A stretch of DNA of 64,000 nt from Campanula takesimana (Eukaryota; Streptophyta; Magnoliopsida; Asterales; Campanulaceae), in assembly GCA_026119855.1 (NCBI GenBank), contig JAOWBW010001440.1:1-64000 (forward strand), given 5' to 3'. The notes beneath the pieces were generated by a model. That model did not search any database. It had not been told where the DNA came from and saw nothing but the letters and a program-made list of their open reading frames with translations. Positions 1 through 12,332 of the stretch are shown here, one piece after another; position 1 is the stretch's first letter, and every line of letters starts with the position of its first letter. The translations under genes and the position numbers were made by a program.

Positions 1-534
1 ACCCGTTAAGTATATAACGGCCGTTAGGAAAGTAGGTTGATTTGGTTAATTTTACAATAGTACGCATGTCAATTGGTAGTTTAAATAGTACGGAGTCAAA
101 TTAATGGTTAAGCATAGTACGCGGTCATTTTGGTCGTTTCCCTCATTTACACTTACACATTCAAACAAGACAACTGCTTACATAATAAATTACTTATCCT
201 AAAAAAAAAAACGAGGTGTTTTATTCTCCAAGACACCCCCAAAAGCTCAGATTTCCTTCTCTACAATCGGTGAATTTCCTTAACCCTAATTCTTAAAAAA
301 AATAATAACTCAATTTGATGTTTTTTTTTTTTCTTCAATTCAAGTATGGATCTTTCTTGTTCTTGGTTGCATTATTATTGATGTTTTAATCGGACGTAAC
401 TTAGCTTAATATCCATGATTCAGATTATAAAGACTTCAATTGTTGATACTCGTTGTTTCCATATTGTTAAATTGCTTGGTGTAGTGTGTGTGTGTGTGTT
501 TCTGGAATTGAAGTTTTTTTTTTTTTTTTGACAG
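1..534 (+). promoter_or_regulatory. Upstream region, 5' leader and leader intron of UFD1
   Basis: No coding sequence is visible. The first 150 bases look repetitive (a palindromic AACGGCCGTT and repeats of 'agtacg'). About 170-300 is AT-rich leader-like sequence. A T-rich tract ending in TTTGACAG at 534 is a good 3' splice site that would join an upstream leader exon to the short exon 535-586 holding the start codon. The transcription start cannot be placed. Confidence 0.35.
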
Positions 535-583
535 GTGAAGATTGAATTTTTGAGGTGCTGCAGTTTGCAAAGGGGTAGTAAAA

Positions 584-3500
584 ATGGTATGTCATCATGA
601 TCACGTTTTGATTTTAATTTGAAATTTTACAGTTCTGAGATATGGTTGCTAACCATTTACCAACTTGTTAATTTAGTGGCATTGTCTTTCCTTTTTCTAG
701 TGAAAGGAAATTGTCTACTGGCCTAAAAGATAAAAGTAGGCTCCAAATTTTTTTATTTGTATGAAAATAATCGTTGAAGTGAATTTGAGGATAATTTTAG
801 AAACAGGACTTCTATTTTTGTGAGTACTATGTTCTTGGAATGGAGTAACTAGACAGCTTTGGTTTTTGTGCCTTACCCTTTGTGTACACTCTGTCGTATG
901 TGAATTGTTTCTGTTTAGAGTCAAATCATTATGAAACCTTTGTCGTGTCCTTGAAGGCGGATGGTTTATAACTGCTTACCGAGAGTATATAACTTCTGCA
1001 AACTGCCAAAATTGAACACTGTGGAATACGTGACTAGTATTTTTAAGGCTCATAACCTTCTTAGAAAGGAAAGTGGGATATTTTTGAGTGGAACGGGGGT
1101 GGTATTAGTATTCTCACTTTTCTCTTCAAGGTGGGCTTTTTTTTTTTTTTACTTTTTGTTCTTTCAAGGGTCGATAATGTTATTAGTTCTTACTATAATT
1201 GTCATTGAGCTGATTGCATTATTTAAAGTCTACATGTACATAATTATGGCGTGCCACCAAATGCCGTTATTTTTAACTGAATTAGTCCCGTTTCACTAAA
1301 TTTTCTGTTTAAGGAATTTTATGAAGCTAATACTACCAGTTATATGAAACTAATGATATCAGATGCGACAAGCCGCACCCAATGTGGTGTCCGCCACAAC
1401 CGCCCTGTTCCACTAGAAGAATTTGGCTCTTGACTTCAGTTATTTTAGATAAGCCAAGTTCAAAATGGTAAAATTGCTTCTATTGCGTATCTTTTGGCAT
1501 TGCATAAATTTGTCTAGACTCTGGAGCCAAGGGTTGAGCTAAGGCTCAACTGATTTGATTGAGTATACTCGCTCCGTCCCAACAAAGTACCCATTTGCTT
1601 TTAGGAACGTGAATTAAGGAATATGTTGGAAATGTAGGTGCTGTGAGTGAGAAGGAGAGAGAAATGGGGTAGGGAATAGTAAGTGGATAACTGTTGAGTG
1701 GGAAGGAGAGAGAAAATTGAGTATATATTTTCCTTTTTGGGATAATGGTACTTTCCAATGGGACATCCAAAATGGCAAAATAGATACTTTTTTGTTTTGG
1801 GACAGAGGGATTATGTGTTTCTCCAGTTCTGTACTATCTCTGTCTCTGATTGTAAATAAAGTAGTCTGCTATCTAACTGTAGATGAAGTCGTACTTGAGC
1901 TCTATTAAATTCTCCCTTTTTCGGCACTAAACTTTTTAATGTAAATTTTTATATTTGCAAATTATTGGCGATGATGATCGACTGAGCATCATCATTCTTC
2001 TACTATAATATTTTGATATGCTCTGAGGTTTGCAAGTATCGAAAGATGCCTTAGAAAGTGAGGAATAAATCTATCGCTCTCCGAAAATCTAACATTGATG
2101 TAATATTGCTGTAAAGAGATGTAACATTGATGTTGGAAAAAGCAAGGAAGCTTGTTCTACGAGAATACTGGGCTAGGGTGGTGAAAAATTCGAAAGGGTG
2201 AGCAAAAAAACAGTTGCTGGTCATAGGGATAAGTGTCGTTCAATGTCTAGACTACTACAAAGGCTTGAAATTTAACTCTTTTAACTAGGGGGTTTAGGTC
2301 TGTTAATATAGGACTGCTTAAATGTAACATTACCAAGTGATTAGTGATGTTGAAAAGATATTCTTAAATGGTTCCAATATCTCTTTCGTGGTTCTCACCA
2401 ATTACTGGGATTGAGAATGTAGATGTTTACTAAAGAGTAAAGATTCAAACTGGGTTTTGAATCGGGTGCCATGTGGAAAAACCTAGTGAATTGAATCAAG
2501 TGTTGGATTTATATTAATTCCTCTAGTTTGTTCCTGGTCAGATCCTTAGATATTTAAAACCCGCTACAGATTTTAAAAAATGGCTGCCCGGTGCACAAAG
2601 CATCCCCGCGCAGGTTGGGTCCGGGGAAGGATCCCCAATATAAGGGTGAAATGTAGGCAAACTTTATCTTGCATGAATGCAAGAGGCTTCTTCCAGGTGA
2701 CCTCAATGTCACACGACAACACCTCAACCAGTGCGCCAAGGCTCCCCTTCAAAACCCACTACAGATATATTATGTAAGTTGATCTTGAAGAAAACATATG
2801 AACCTGTCCTTGTAGAGCATGATGAGTCGAGAGGAGGGGAGGGGGGATGTTATTTGAACAAAGCTCTTTGCGACTCTGCTCAACTAAGTTCCAGTTTCAG
2901 TGCTTCGACTTGTTTGTATAGTTGAGTTTGGACTTAAAGTAGTGCTTGCTTAATTACTCTAGCCGATCAGGCTCAACTTGATGTTTCAATTTTTATGTGA
3001 AGCTCACTTGCTTTTGGTTTGAGTGACCTGGAACGGCTTGAATTTTTTAATCATAGTTGCACTTTATTTCCTAAAATTTATCCCAGTTACGTATCAGTCA
3101 GCTTGAACTTGGCTGATCTGGTCAACTAAGTGCGAGTTCAACTCGAAAGCGGACCCACTCTTTAATGATTGACTCATCTATAGCTTGAAATAAGAGAGAG
3201 CTTAGTTCATACATGGACTTGGCACATCTTGAAGTGAATGGTGAACTCTGTTAGATGTATAGGCATAAAAATTGAAATATTGACTTCGTTTCTGCTTGTG
3301 GAAACAAAGTGCAGCAGAATGAACTTCTGGAAGATTTATCCAACTAAAGAGAAAGGAAAAAATTTGATCACTCTTTACGACTTTGATGGATCTTGAATTC
3401 AAATTTATTATCTATGGGATGTGTATGCCTTGTGACGTTTCCAGTTTGTTACATCATCTGTTACATACAGTGTCTTAGTTGTGATTCTACTGTGAGAAAT

Positions 3501-5815
3501 ATTTGAGTTCTTTTTAGCGTTATTATTGACTATAATGCTTTCTTATTGCAGTTTTTCGATCGTTATGGATATCATGGAACATCTTTTGAGCAAACATATC
3601 GGTGCTACCCTGCCTCTTTTATTGATAAGGTTTGTGAGCATGGCTACTAAGTGTCTGATGGGTTCTGTTACCGCTACTTTACTGAAATTCCCCTGTGGAC
3701 AACCTATTTTATTTTAGTTATCATCCAGATCTCCCCTCCACCCAAAAAATAAAACAAAGATATACACACACACAGCACAGAACATCTACTAGTTGCCTTG
3801 TCTGATTTAATTTTCTATAAGTCTAAGACGTCTTCTTTCCTGTTACTGCAGCCTCAGATAGAAAATGGTGATAAAAGTGAGTACCGAAATTTGTTTCACT
3901 TCTGATCTGTTGTATTTTATTGTATCCTGCATTTATCAATTTCTAACCTTTTCTTGTAATTATGTTTCAGTTATAATGCCTCCTTCAGCTCTTGATCGCC
4001 TTGGTCAGTTGATTAAATGATTTTTCGTGAATGCTTTTATTTGGTTGCCCTTGTTCCCCCGACCCCATATACACACGTATACTTGCATCCACACTCCCAC
4101 ACACAAATCTCAAGATTTTCTAACAGAAGCTTGATAACTGCAGCTTCCCTTCACATTGATTATCCAATGTTGTTTGAGCTCCGCAATGCTGCTACTGAGC
4201 GAGTTTCTCATTGTGGGGTTCTAGAGTTCATTGCAGAAGAAGGCATGATATATATGCCTTACTGGGTATGCAGTTTATGCTGTTTGCCTTTGTAAAAATT
4301 ATCTTTCAAGTCTAAATTTTTGTCCTTTTTTTTGTTTATGCAAGATGACTTGTTTCCATGTAGATGATGGAGAATTTACTTTTAGCAGAAGGAGACATTG
4401 TTCGAGTTAAGAATGTGACCCTTCCAAAGGGTACATATGTCAAATTGCAACCACACACAAAAGATTTCCTGGATATCTCCAACCCAAAAGCCATGTAAGT
4501 CAAAAGAAATTAGTTCGTACAGTTGTTGACTAGTCTTTTATCCATGTTATAAGTGCCCTTCTGTCAGTAGCTTAAGCAACTTTGCATGTTTATCACATGG
4601 TCCCTTTGTCCCGGAAAGATAGACCCACTTTGACTTTCATGGTCAACTCAGTCGCACTTTGACCCTAATTTCATGAAAACTCAATTATCCCTATTTGCAA
4701 TTCTACAAAATTGTTATTGATGGTATCTGTAATGGTGAATCACTAAGAATTTTAGAAATTGCATAAGGTTAGCTAGATTTTCATAAAGTTATGGTCAAAG
4801 TTCAATTGAGTTGGCCATGAAAGTCAAAGTGGGACTATACGGAGGGAGTATCAAAATAAAGGACATCATTTCACTATTTGTTATCATGTAGTTATACAGC
4901 AGAAGAATATGTTTTGACTTGGCACACTTTCCTTGTGCAGCTTAGAGACGACTTTGAGGAACTTCTCATGCTTGACTACAGGGGATAGTATTATGGTGGC
5001 GTACAACAATAGAAAATATTACATAGATATTGTTGAAGCAAAGCCTTCTCACGCTATAACCATCATTGAGACGGACTGTGAGGTTGACTTTGCTCCTCCC
5101 CTTGACTACAAGGAACCTGAAAGACCTGTCGCATCTGTACCTTCAAGCAAGGCCCCTGCAGAAGGTGCAAATTCCTTAATCAGCCTTCTTGACTATTTAC
5201 TTTCAAAGTTTTAATTTAGCCTGCACGTCTCTACAGAAGTATTGACTCGTGTGCTTGCGTTTATTATAGAGTTAGAGATGTGTGTACCATGTTTTATTTT
5301 GAAAAAGAATATACCCCCTCCGTCTCAAAATGAATGTCCTAATTTACATTTTAGTCTGGCCCAAATTAAATGTCGCTTTCTATATTAGGATAAAGTCTTA
5401 GTGCAATTTTACCATTTTACATGCAATGTACAAAGAAGTAAAGCACATTTTTTCTTAAATGTTGACAAATCAACTAAGACATTTATTTTGGGACGGATGG
5501 AGTATATCCTTTAGCAATTTCACCTTCTGCTCAAAGAGGTCATATTTTCCAATTTGGGTTGTCTCGGAAAGGACACCTTTTTTTCTAAAATTCAAGCTAC
5601 AGATCTCCATTTTGCTTTTTCAGTTTTTTTTTTTTTTTTTCCTTTCAAAAACATGATATTGGTTGCATGTCTCAGACCAAAATCATGTAAACTTTTGACA
5701 ATTTAGAGGGTTCAATAATAGAAGTAAAAATAGACATTTCAAATGGGCCTTATATCTTGGGATGGACGGTGTGCAAGTAAATGTTGGCATGCACAATACA
5801 TATATACACACACAC

Positions 5816-5854
<39 letters not shown>

Positions 5855-7101
5855 TATACACATGCTTGAACAATAATTTCCTCTTCTTTTGTGCAGGTGA
5901 AGAGACTCCAGCTGAGGAGGAACCAAAATTCAACCCATTTACTGGATCTGGAAGAAGGTTGGATGGGAAGCCATTAAAGTATGAGCCCCCGCCTGTCTCT
6001 TCTTCTTCTTCTTCGTCTGGATCCAAAGATAAGCGGCCTGCTGTTCCCAATGGGAGCGGACAGCCTTCTGCCGGTGCTACTTCACAGAGCAGTAATCGAC
6101 AGGCTCAGGGCAAACTTGTCTTTGGCTCAAATGCAGACCGGGGTGCAGAACCACAAAAACCAAAGGTACTTTATTTGTTTTACATTTGTGAAATTGGTTT
6201 AGGAAAAATGTTGTACTTTTGCGTTACTAGTTACTCCCTCCGTCCTAATGATCTTCCCATTTGACTGTTCAAACTTTTTTGAAATATGAACACTTGCTTC
6301 ACTAGCCATGTTTTGTTTATGCACTTTTAAGCGCAAATTGTAGAAAAATGGAAGAACTTTTTGGGATAATGGGAAATGGCAAATGGGGAGATCATTTTGG
6401 GACGGAGGGAGTATCTATCATACCCACTTATGAAATGTGTGCAAGTCCTTAGACTTTTGAGTACTGACTATTAACCGTGGTTGGTGAAATTTGATATTAT
6501 TATTTTCAGAATCGTGAATTAGAGTGTGCGTGCGCTCTTGAAAACTAAAGATTAATGTCACATTCATTTTGAGTCGGACTGAAATGGAAGGTGTGAGATT
6601 TATCTTGGGATGGATGGTGTATATAAATGAAGTGAAAATCTCGTGAAAAACTTGTTTTAACGCTCGCTTTAGTGTAAAATGTGTTTTTCCATCTCTTATG
6701 GAAAACCCATTTTTTCATCTCTTAGTGTAAAACAAGTTTTTCAGAAGACTAACTCATAAATGAAGCACCTCTCCATTACATACTATTTGTGTCATTTTAC
6801 CCCATAGAAAGCTAACTGTCTTTTCAACAAGAAGAGGTTTTGAAAGGCACTTTATGATCAATTTTCAAGCATTAACCAAACAATATGTACATAAGAAAAT
6901 GAAGCATTTTTCACTAGTTGAAATCAAACTAGTTTATGTGAATCTAACAGAGCCTTTGACATCTTGTTTGACCTGACCGATGGCTGCTATTTTGTTATGT
7001 AGGAAGTTGCGAAGGACAAGAAACCAGCTGAAGAGCCCCCAAAGAAAGAAGAGCCAAAATTTCAACCATTTTCAGGGAAAAAGTATTCATTGAGGGGTTG
7101 A
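584..7101 (+). CDS. UFD1: UFD1, ubiquitin fusion degradation protein 1 (nine coding exons)
   Basis: This encodes the substrate-recruiting cofactor that, with NPL4, directs the AAA-ATPase CDC48/p97 to ubiquitylated proteins in the cytosol and nucleus for extraction and proteasomal degradation. Exons: 584-586, 3552-3629, 3852-3876, 3971-4003, 4144-4265, 4364-4494, 4941-5164, 5897-6165, 7003-7101 (984 nt, 327 aa). Exon 1 contributes only the ATG, followed by GTATGT; exon 2 then gives the family-typical FFDRYGYHG start. The N-terminal UFD1 fold includes CYPASFIDKPQ, PPSALDRL, EEGMIYMPYW and DCEVDFAPPLDYKEPE. The acidic/Ser-rich tail carries two CDC48-binding SHP-like boxes: FTGSGRRL near residue 220 and FSGKKYSL near 318, just before the end. 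Every intron is GT-AG and the phases agree. Introns 1, 6, 7 and 8 have taken up MITEs or a SINE. Length and motifs are normal for plant UFD1, and I see no defect. Confidence 0.96.
1568..1811. mobile_element. Stowaway-type MITE in UFD1 intron 1
   Basis: Degenerate termini CTCGCTCCGTCCC and GGGACAGAGGGA lie beside TA dinucleotides, about 244 bp apart. This matches Tc1/mariner-derived Stowaway MITEs. Confidence 0.75.
2572..2750 (-). mobile_element. tRNA-derived SINE in UFD1 intron 1, antisense
   Basis: On the minus strand it begins GAAGGGGAGCCTTGGCGCACTGG, with the pol III A-box region TGGCGCACTGG, and continues into the CGCGGGGATGCTTTGTGCACCGG-like body known from widespread dicot tRNA-Lys-type SINEs. 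The B box is degenerate. It ends in a T-rich tail. The flanks are direct repeats AAAACCCGCTACAGAT (2556-2571) and AAAACCCACTACAGAT (2751-2766), a 16-bp target-site duplication with one mismatch. Confidence 0.85.
4598..4848. mobile_element. Stowaway-type MITE in UFD1 intron 6
   Basis: The left end is degenerate (GGTCCCTTTGTCCC); the right end is TACGGAGGGAG followed by TA. The inner arms, GACCCACTTTGACTTTCATGG and its inverted partner near 4820, form a long foldback. Confidence 0.75.
5314..5502. mobile_element. Stowaway-type MITE in UFD1 intron 7
   Basis: Termini CCCCCTCCGTCTCAAAATGAATGTC and ATTTTGGGACGGATGGAG, flanked by TA. Confidence 0.85.
5797..5862. repeat. TATACA/CA microsatellite just upstream of UFD1 exon 8
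   Basis: Alternating (CA)n and (TATACA)n tract about 35 bp before the splice acceptor at 5896. It opens long but spurious reading frames on both strands. Confidence 0.9.
6234..6411. mobile_element. Stowaway MITE, 180-bp subfamily, in UFD1 intron 8
   Basis: Termini CTCCCTCCGTCC and GGACGGAGGGAG between TA dinucleotides. The inner sequence (ATGATCTTCCCATTTG, AGATCATTTTGGGACGG) is shared with copies at 49778 and 55077 in the GC1 gene. Confidence 0.9.
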
Positions 7102-7324
7102 TTGTAGACTCGCTTTCTTCGGTAATAGAAAATTAGAAATTGTCTTTTTAACTTATAAACCTTCTTTTTCACCATTTCTCTCTCGTATTGGTTGAGTTGA
7201 GAAGGACTACAATGAACAATCGACGTTATATCGTTTTAACATATGGATCCGCGGCTCTCTTATTTTGTGAATGAAAAGAAATAGTTGTACACTCTTGATT
7301 GTGAAATTATTTGGGGACGGCTTA

Positions 7325-7414
7325 TTTAGAGTGTGGCGGGTCCATTATCGATGCAACCAATAAAATATCGCCACCTCATTTTGTGAGCAAGATTTTGTGA
7401 CCTTAGCATTGCTC
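7325..7414 (+). mobile_element. Partial MITE, family of the 56929 copy
   Basis: The segment GAGTGTGGCGGGTCCATTATC through TTGTGAGCAAGATTTTGTGA matches the right two thirds of the copy at 56929-57072. It lies in or just after the UFD1 3' UTR, which runs from 7102 and has an AATGAAAA-type poly(A) signal near 7270. Confidence 0.7.
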
Positions 7415-7650
7415 GTAATTTATTGAGGGAATATATGTGTAATTTATTGAGGGAATATAAATGAGAGGTAAAGAAGATGTTAGTGGAGATCCTCTTTTTT
7501 GTTTTGGGGTAATCTGCATACCTTTCAAGGGATAAGGTTGAACGTTCAATATTTGACAACTTGGGTGGCTTATAAAAATAATGTGATAAAAGCTAGACGG
7601 CAAAGTTGAATATTTTGAAACTTGAGTGTGATTATTTTAGTTTATTAATG

Positions 7651-7760
7651 AACGAGCAATGTTATGGGCACAAAATGAGGTAACTCACAAAATGAGGTAA
7701 CGATATTTTATTGGTTGCATCGATAATGGACCCGTCACACTCTAATTAAAAACACCAATA
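7651..7760 (-). mobile_element. Second copy of the same MITE, inverted
   Basis: ACGAGCAATGTTATGGGCACAAAATGAGG through CGATAATGGACCCGTCACACTC is the reverse complement of the 7325-7414 copy. The two face each other across about 235 bp of AT-rich sequence with no gene. Confidence 0.7.
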
Positions 7761-7792
7761 ATACAAATAAATAATTGCTTATTTATTTGGGA

Positions 7793-8533
7793 TGTTGGAT
7801 CATGTGGTTCGAGACCATCTCCATGGATTGGAGAGGCTCTAGGCTGATCCTTTAATGGAATCACGCTACTTCAAAGACAAAGAAAGAGATGAGAAGATAG
7901 AAAACAAAGAGTTTTACCTAAGCGTTCTTCAAGAATCCTATGGATGGCCTTGACTAAAGGCCTTGAATCTCCGATAAACTTGGCTTGAATGGTGTTGTGG
8001 AGGCTTGAATTTCGTGGGTGAGGAGGAGGGACTGATTATAGGGACCTCTTTGATCAGATTTGGAGTGGTTTTTGGGTGAATGAGGATTCTAGCCTTTTTT
8101 CGGTTTAAGAACCTTTATATTTATAGGAGTTTTAGACCTAGGGTTTTGGCCAAGAAGGTAAGTTGTGATGAGAATCCAAGACTTGATTCCCACAGAGGTA
8201 TTTTTGGACTCTAAGATCGTCTATTAGGTTTTCCCGGATTGCTTAAGTATTTGCCAAGAAAAGGGGTTAAGATCAACAAGGAAACTGACCAAAACCCGAC
8301 TGTCAAGGGGGGATACCTCGTACGAGACATCAATGTCTCGTACGAGACATCCATGTGCTGGAATCACATTTTTGCCCTCTGCAGCAGTTTTAATGTTCAT
8401 TTTGGCCCCTGACTAACAGAGTCAGTCAGAAACTTAACGAAACATGTCCAACTTAACGAGTTTCGACCCAAATCAAAGGCGAGGCACAAAAGTAGTGTGA
8501 TTATGAATGAATGTCCAAAATGGGGTGTCTACA
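7793..8533 (-). mobile_element. Probable solo LTR of a Ty3 (Tat/Retand-like) element, reverse orientation
   Basis: Read on the minus strand it opens TGTAGACACCCCATTTTGG, a start I associate with Tat-lineage LTRs, and could close ...GATCCAACA. It holds a direct repeat of a TCGTACGAGACAT-type motif (about 8316-8352). No coding sequence lies inside. No convincing 5-bp target-site duplication was found, so the boundaries and the solo-LTR interpretation are inferred. Confidence 0.4.
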
Positions 8534-8895
8534 CATATGTTAAAGGAGTGTGGGTTCATGTGTTAAAAGTGGGTCAATGGTAGTTTTGTTTGTTAATAAG
8601 TTGCAGTTATTTACAAAAATGTTACCGCATGTTTTTTTTTAAATGTCTACAAAAATGACACCATGTTTGGAAAAAAAAGTGCCAGGAAAAAGTTCTTTTT
8701 ATTTTGACTTAAAAAGTTAAAAAGTAAGTGAAAAATGCAGAAAGGTAATAACTAAATGGATGTTATTATTCACATCTGTAAAATTATTAAGTAAACTCAT
8801 ACGTCATAACTATACTTAACTGTGTTTATACCATTTAAAATTTAAAAATTAAAATTTTAAGCTTAAAGTGCATAACTACGGGTGCAGGTGTATCA
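8534..8895. other. Unannotated AT-rich spacer
   Basis: I see no ORF, repeat terminus or RNA gene in this stretch. It is probably eroded intergenic or transposon sequence. Confidence 0.5.
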
Positions 8896-9001
8896 GGGTC
8901 TGTTTGTTTCGCGTAAAACAATTTCCGGAAAATGATTTATCGGAAAATGTTTTCCGAAAATGAAAATCTTTTACGGAAAATGACATAAGCATGTTTTTGG
9001 T
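8896..9001 (+). mobile_element. Left-end fragment of a Harbinger-like MITE
   Basis: GGGTCTGTTTGTTTCGCGTAAAAC followed by several CGGAAAATG motifs closely resembles the ends of the element at 23783-24788. The Athila-type LTR starts directly after it, so the element was probably interrupted there; its other half was not found. Confidence 0.55.
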
Positions 9002-10482
9002 TGTTTGATAATGATAAATGACTATTTTATATGCATTTATAGTATAAAATAGCATAATATACTTGTCATTTTATTTCCATTTAGTTGCATTTAGTTTAAA
9101 TTGTTTTACTTTATTTTTATTCCGCGGATATAATGTACTTGGTGGTATACTTGTTTGTTTTGGATAGGATTTAGGTACATTAAGGAGGAGTTGGAGCATT
9201 ATTGGAGGCTAAGACACAAATGGGAGCAAAGAGGAATAGCTTGGAACAAGAAAAGTGAAGAAACGGAGCAGCCTAGCAAATATTCGGCCGAATAAGGATA
9301 TGCATGTGGCCGAATATTATGCCAACCAACAATTTAAAATTTCAAGCCTACATATTCGGCCGAATACCACTACATATGTGGCTGAATATTGCTTTTTCCA
9401 GCAAAAATGTGCTTTTTGAAATAGTGTCTTTTGGAGGAATAATCCGGGAATGGGCACAACTTTTGACCCCAAAGCCTATATAAGAAGACTTCTACATCAG
9501 ATTTTATTACTTAGAAACTATTGTAACATACTCTAGCATAAATCAATACACAATAACATTATTATTTTCATTTGTTGAGAAAATCCAAGTGTTCTTGAGA
9601 GTTCTTGTGTATTCAAAAGTTGAAGCAATACAAATTGAGTTGAAGGTTCCTTTTTCACTCCTTGTCTCTCATATCAAATTCTGAATAAGTATCTCTATTC
9701 TCTTCTCATTTAATATATGTCTTATTCACAATTTTCTATTTTGAATTTTATTATGACTTGTGAGTAATCCCCCATATTCTTGGGGTTGGAAACTCAACAA
9801 TATGTGTTCATCATTTTAATCATGCTACTTTCCTTCTCTTCATCTTCAAAACAATTTATTCATATTGTACCAAAACGCCTACGACCATGATGACGTCCAT
9901 GATTCGTATGAATCCTAGTTAGTCGAGAGAAAGGACCTAGCGGAGAATCTCGACTAACGGAACAATATGAAGTAAACAAGGTTTCTATTAATCACGAGAG
10001 TAGATTAATGGCCTAGGGATGTTCCTTGAATGAAAAGTACGTCGATTTTACAAACTTTACGGATCCTTACTAATTATGGGCCATCGAGAGATAAAGCATA
10101 ATTAGTATGAGAATACACATACAACTTGCTTGATCGTGAGAAGTAGTATAGGCTTAATGTACCATCCTTGATTTTTGATGAAACCTTTTATTTAAAAAGC
10201 ATGATTATTTGATGAATATGTATTGTTCGAGTCCTAATCCCGAGAATTCCTTCAATATAAGAGTTTAAACAAAGATAGAGTAGTTTGCAATTTATTTCTA
10301 GTAAAACAATACAACAATTATTTTCCTCCAATCAAAGTTTATTTATTACTTTTTACAAAAAGCAAATATTTCCTATAGTAAACTCTGTCTCCGTGGGATC
10401 GACCCATACTTGCACATATCTATACTTCTACAACACCGTGCACTTGCGGATTTTAACTAAGCCGCTACATTTTGGCTTAACA
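9002..10482 (+). mobile_element. 5' LTR of an Athila-type Ty3 retrotransposon
   Basis: Starts TGTTTGATAATG, ends GGCTTAACA, and is directly followed by the PBS. A promoter-like CTATATAAG lies at about 9476. Palindromic TATTCGGCCGAATA motifs recur between about 9280 and 9375. The length, about 1.48 kb, suits the Athila lineage. The 3' LTR is missing, so neither LTR age nor target duplication can be tested. Confidence 0.75.
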
Positions 10483-10488
10483 AGTTTT

Positions 10489-10506
10489 TGGCGCCGTTGC
10501 CGGGGA
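10489..10506 (+). other. Primer-binding site of the Athila-type element
   Basis: TGGCGCCGTTGCCGGGGA, six bases after the LTR end, is the tRNA-Asp-complementary PBS characteristic of Athila/Calypso elements. Confidence 0.85.
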
Positions 10507-10625
10507 CAACGGTTTATTTTATTTTTATTATTTGCTTTATATTTATATATATTTTTTATTTTTATTTAACATCTCTTTCGAAAAATTTTTGTCTTTGCAA
10601 ATTTCTTTAGGTACTCGCGAAGTTT

Positions 10626-12332
10626 ATGAAAAGAACCCGGATCTTCCTTGAAGAATTTGATCCGGAACCTGAAAGAACTTTTCACGAAAGGTTAAGAAGA
10701 CTAAAAGAAGTACTTGAAAAAGAGATGGCACAAAACGGAGAAGTAGAACCCGTTACACCACCACCTAGAACCCTTCGGGACTTTGTTAATCCAAGTACCC
10801 CGGGAACTAGATCACCAATTGTTGTACCAAACGCTGTGCGGCCCATTTTGAGATCAAACCGCAACTTCTACACATGGTCATGAACAATCAATTCAGTGGT
10901 TCGGTGTTCGAAGATCCCCATCTCCACATCCAAACTTTTTTGGAATATTGTGACACTACCCGAATCATCGGTGTCACACCCAAAGCCATAAGGATGCGCC
11001 TTTTCCCATTCTCTTTAAAGGATAAGGCAAAACAATGCTTGAATTCAGTCCCTCAAAATTCATTGACTACATGAGACCAAGTACAAGAAGCATTCCTTGG
11101 ACGTTTCTTCCCACCTAGCAAAACCGCTCAAATCCGTACCAAAATTACAAATTTCAGTCAAAACGGAAATGAGTCACTCTACGATGCATGAGAGCGGTAC
11201 AAGGAACTCTTAAGACGGGCTTGAAAAGTGGTTGATCGTGCACACCTTTTACAATGGTCTCATGTTCAGAACAAGGGAGACCATAGATGCCGCCGCTGGA
11301 GGAGCATTATTGAACAAAGCAATGGACGAGGCTTATGATTTGATCGAAAACATAGCCTTAAACCACTACCAATGGTCAAATGAAAGGGAGCAACAACAAG
11401 GAACTCCAGGTAAGTACAACGTAGATGCTGTTACTCTCCTTTCTTCTAAAGTGACTTGATTTTAAAGAAATTTGAAAGTCTTAATGTGAATCCCGTGGCT
11501 AATGTTAACATCATTTATGAGTTATGTGGGTCAAACTCACATAACTCTGAAAGTTGTGAATTGCTTGACACTACTTCTAGTGAGCAAACCAATTTCGTTG
11601 CTTCTAATGGACAAATAGGGGGTATGTATTCAAACACATACAATCCGGATTGGAAATATCACCTCAATTTTTCCTATAAAAGTAACAACGTTTTAATCCC
11701 ACAACCTTCTCCACAACCACCGGGATTTGCACAAAAGAATTTCAACAACAACAATGCTTTCCCTCCCCCTAAATCTAAGTTGGATCTTTTAATAGACTTT
11801 GTAGTTGATACTAAAAATACTCAAGAAAAGATCAATAACGAATTTAGTAAAAATTTTAAGTTGTTAAATGCTAAGTTTGATAACTTAGCCGCTCACAATA
11901 AAATGCTAGAAAATCAACAAGCTCAACAATCCAACGCTTCATATAGACCACAAGGGAGTCTTCCCGGTCAATCGCAAAGGCCTAATGAGCACGCTAATGT
12001 AATAACTAGTGTGAGTGGAAAAGTAGAAAATCTTAGTGAAAAGAATAGTAGCCAGCGGATTTTTGAGACTAATAAGGAGGTTGAGAAGGGGACGGACTCC
12101 CCAATATCAACTAGAAACTTTGACTCACCGATACCATACTCTCAAAGGTTGGTAAGAGCAAAACTAGATAAGCAATTCGCTAAGTTTCTAGATGTTTTAA
12201 AATCAATTTATATCAATATTTCTTTTATCGATATTTTAAAACAAATGCCCTCTTACATAATTTTTTTTAAAGAAATTCTTTCAAATAAGAGGAGATTATG
12301 GGAATTTGAGACCGTCATTATGGCAAATGATG
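10626..12332 (+). pseudogene. Broken Athila-type gag, truncated at the start of protease
   Basis: Gag homology is spread over at least four reading-frame segments (10626-10883, 10874-11074, 11232-11459, 11456-12332) with frameshifts and in-frame stops. Recognisable Athila Gag stretches include MRLFPFSLKDKAKQCLNS, GRFFPPSKTAQIRTKITNFS, FYNGLMFRTRETIDAAAGG and AYDLIENIALNHYQW. A Gln/Asn-rich linker follows, then the conserved pre-protease segment LFPF... to NKRRLWEFETV. The Tekay-type LTR begins at 12333. Matching flank resumes at 22586 for about 27 bp, in the register expected once the insert and one target copy are discounted, and then stops. No protease, RT or integrase of this element remains. 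Confidence 0.85.

Noticed and set aside
1..150. Start of a TIR element (AACGGCCGTT, AGTACG repeats)
   Set aside because: Only one side is in the window, so no termini could be paired.
5739..6264. ORFs on both strands around UFD1 exon 8
   Set aside because: The + frame is exon 8 extended through the intron microsatellite; the minus frame is its shadow.
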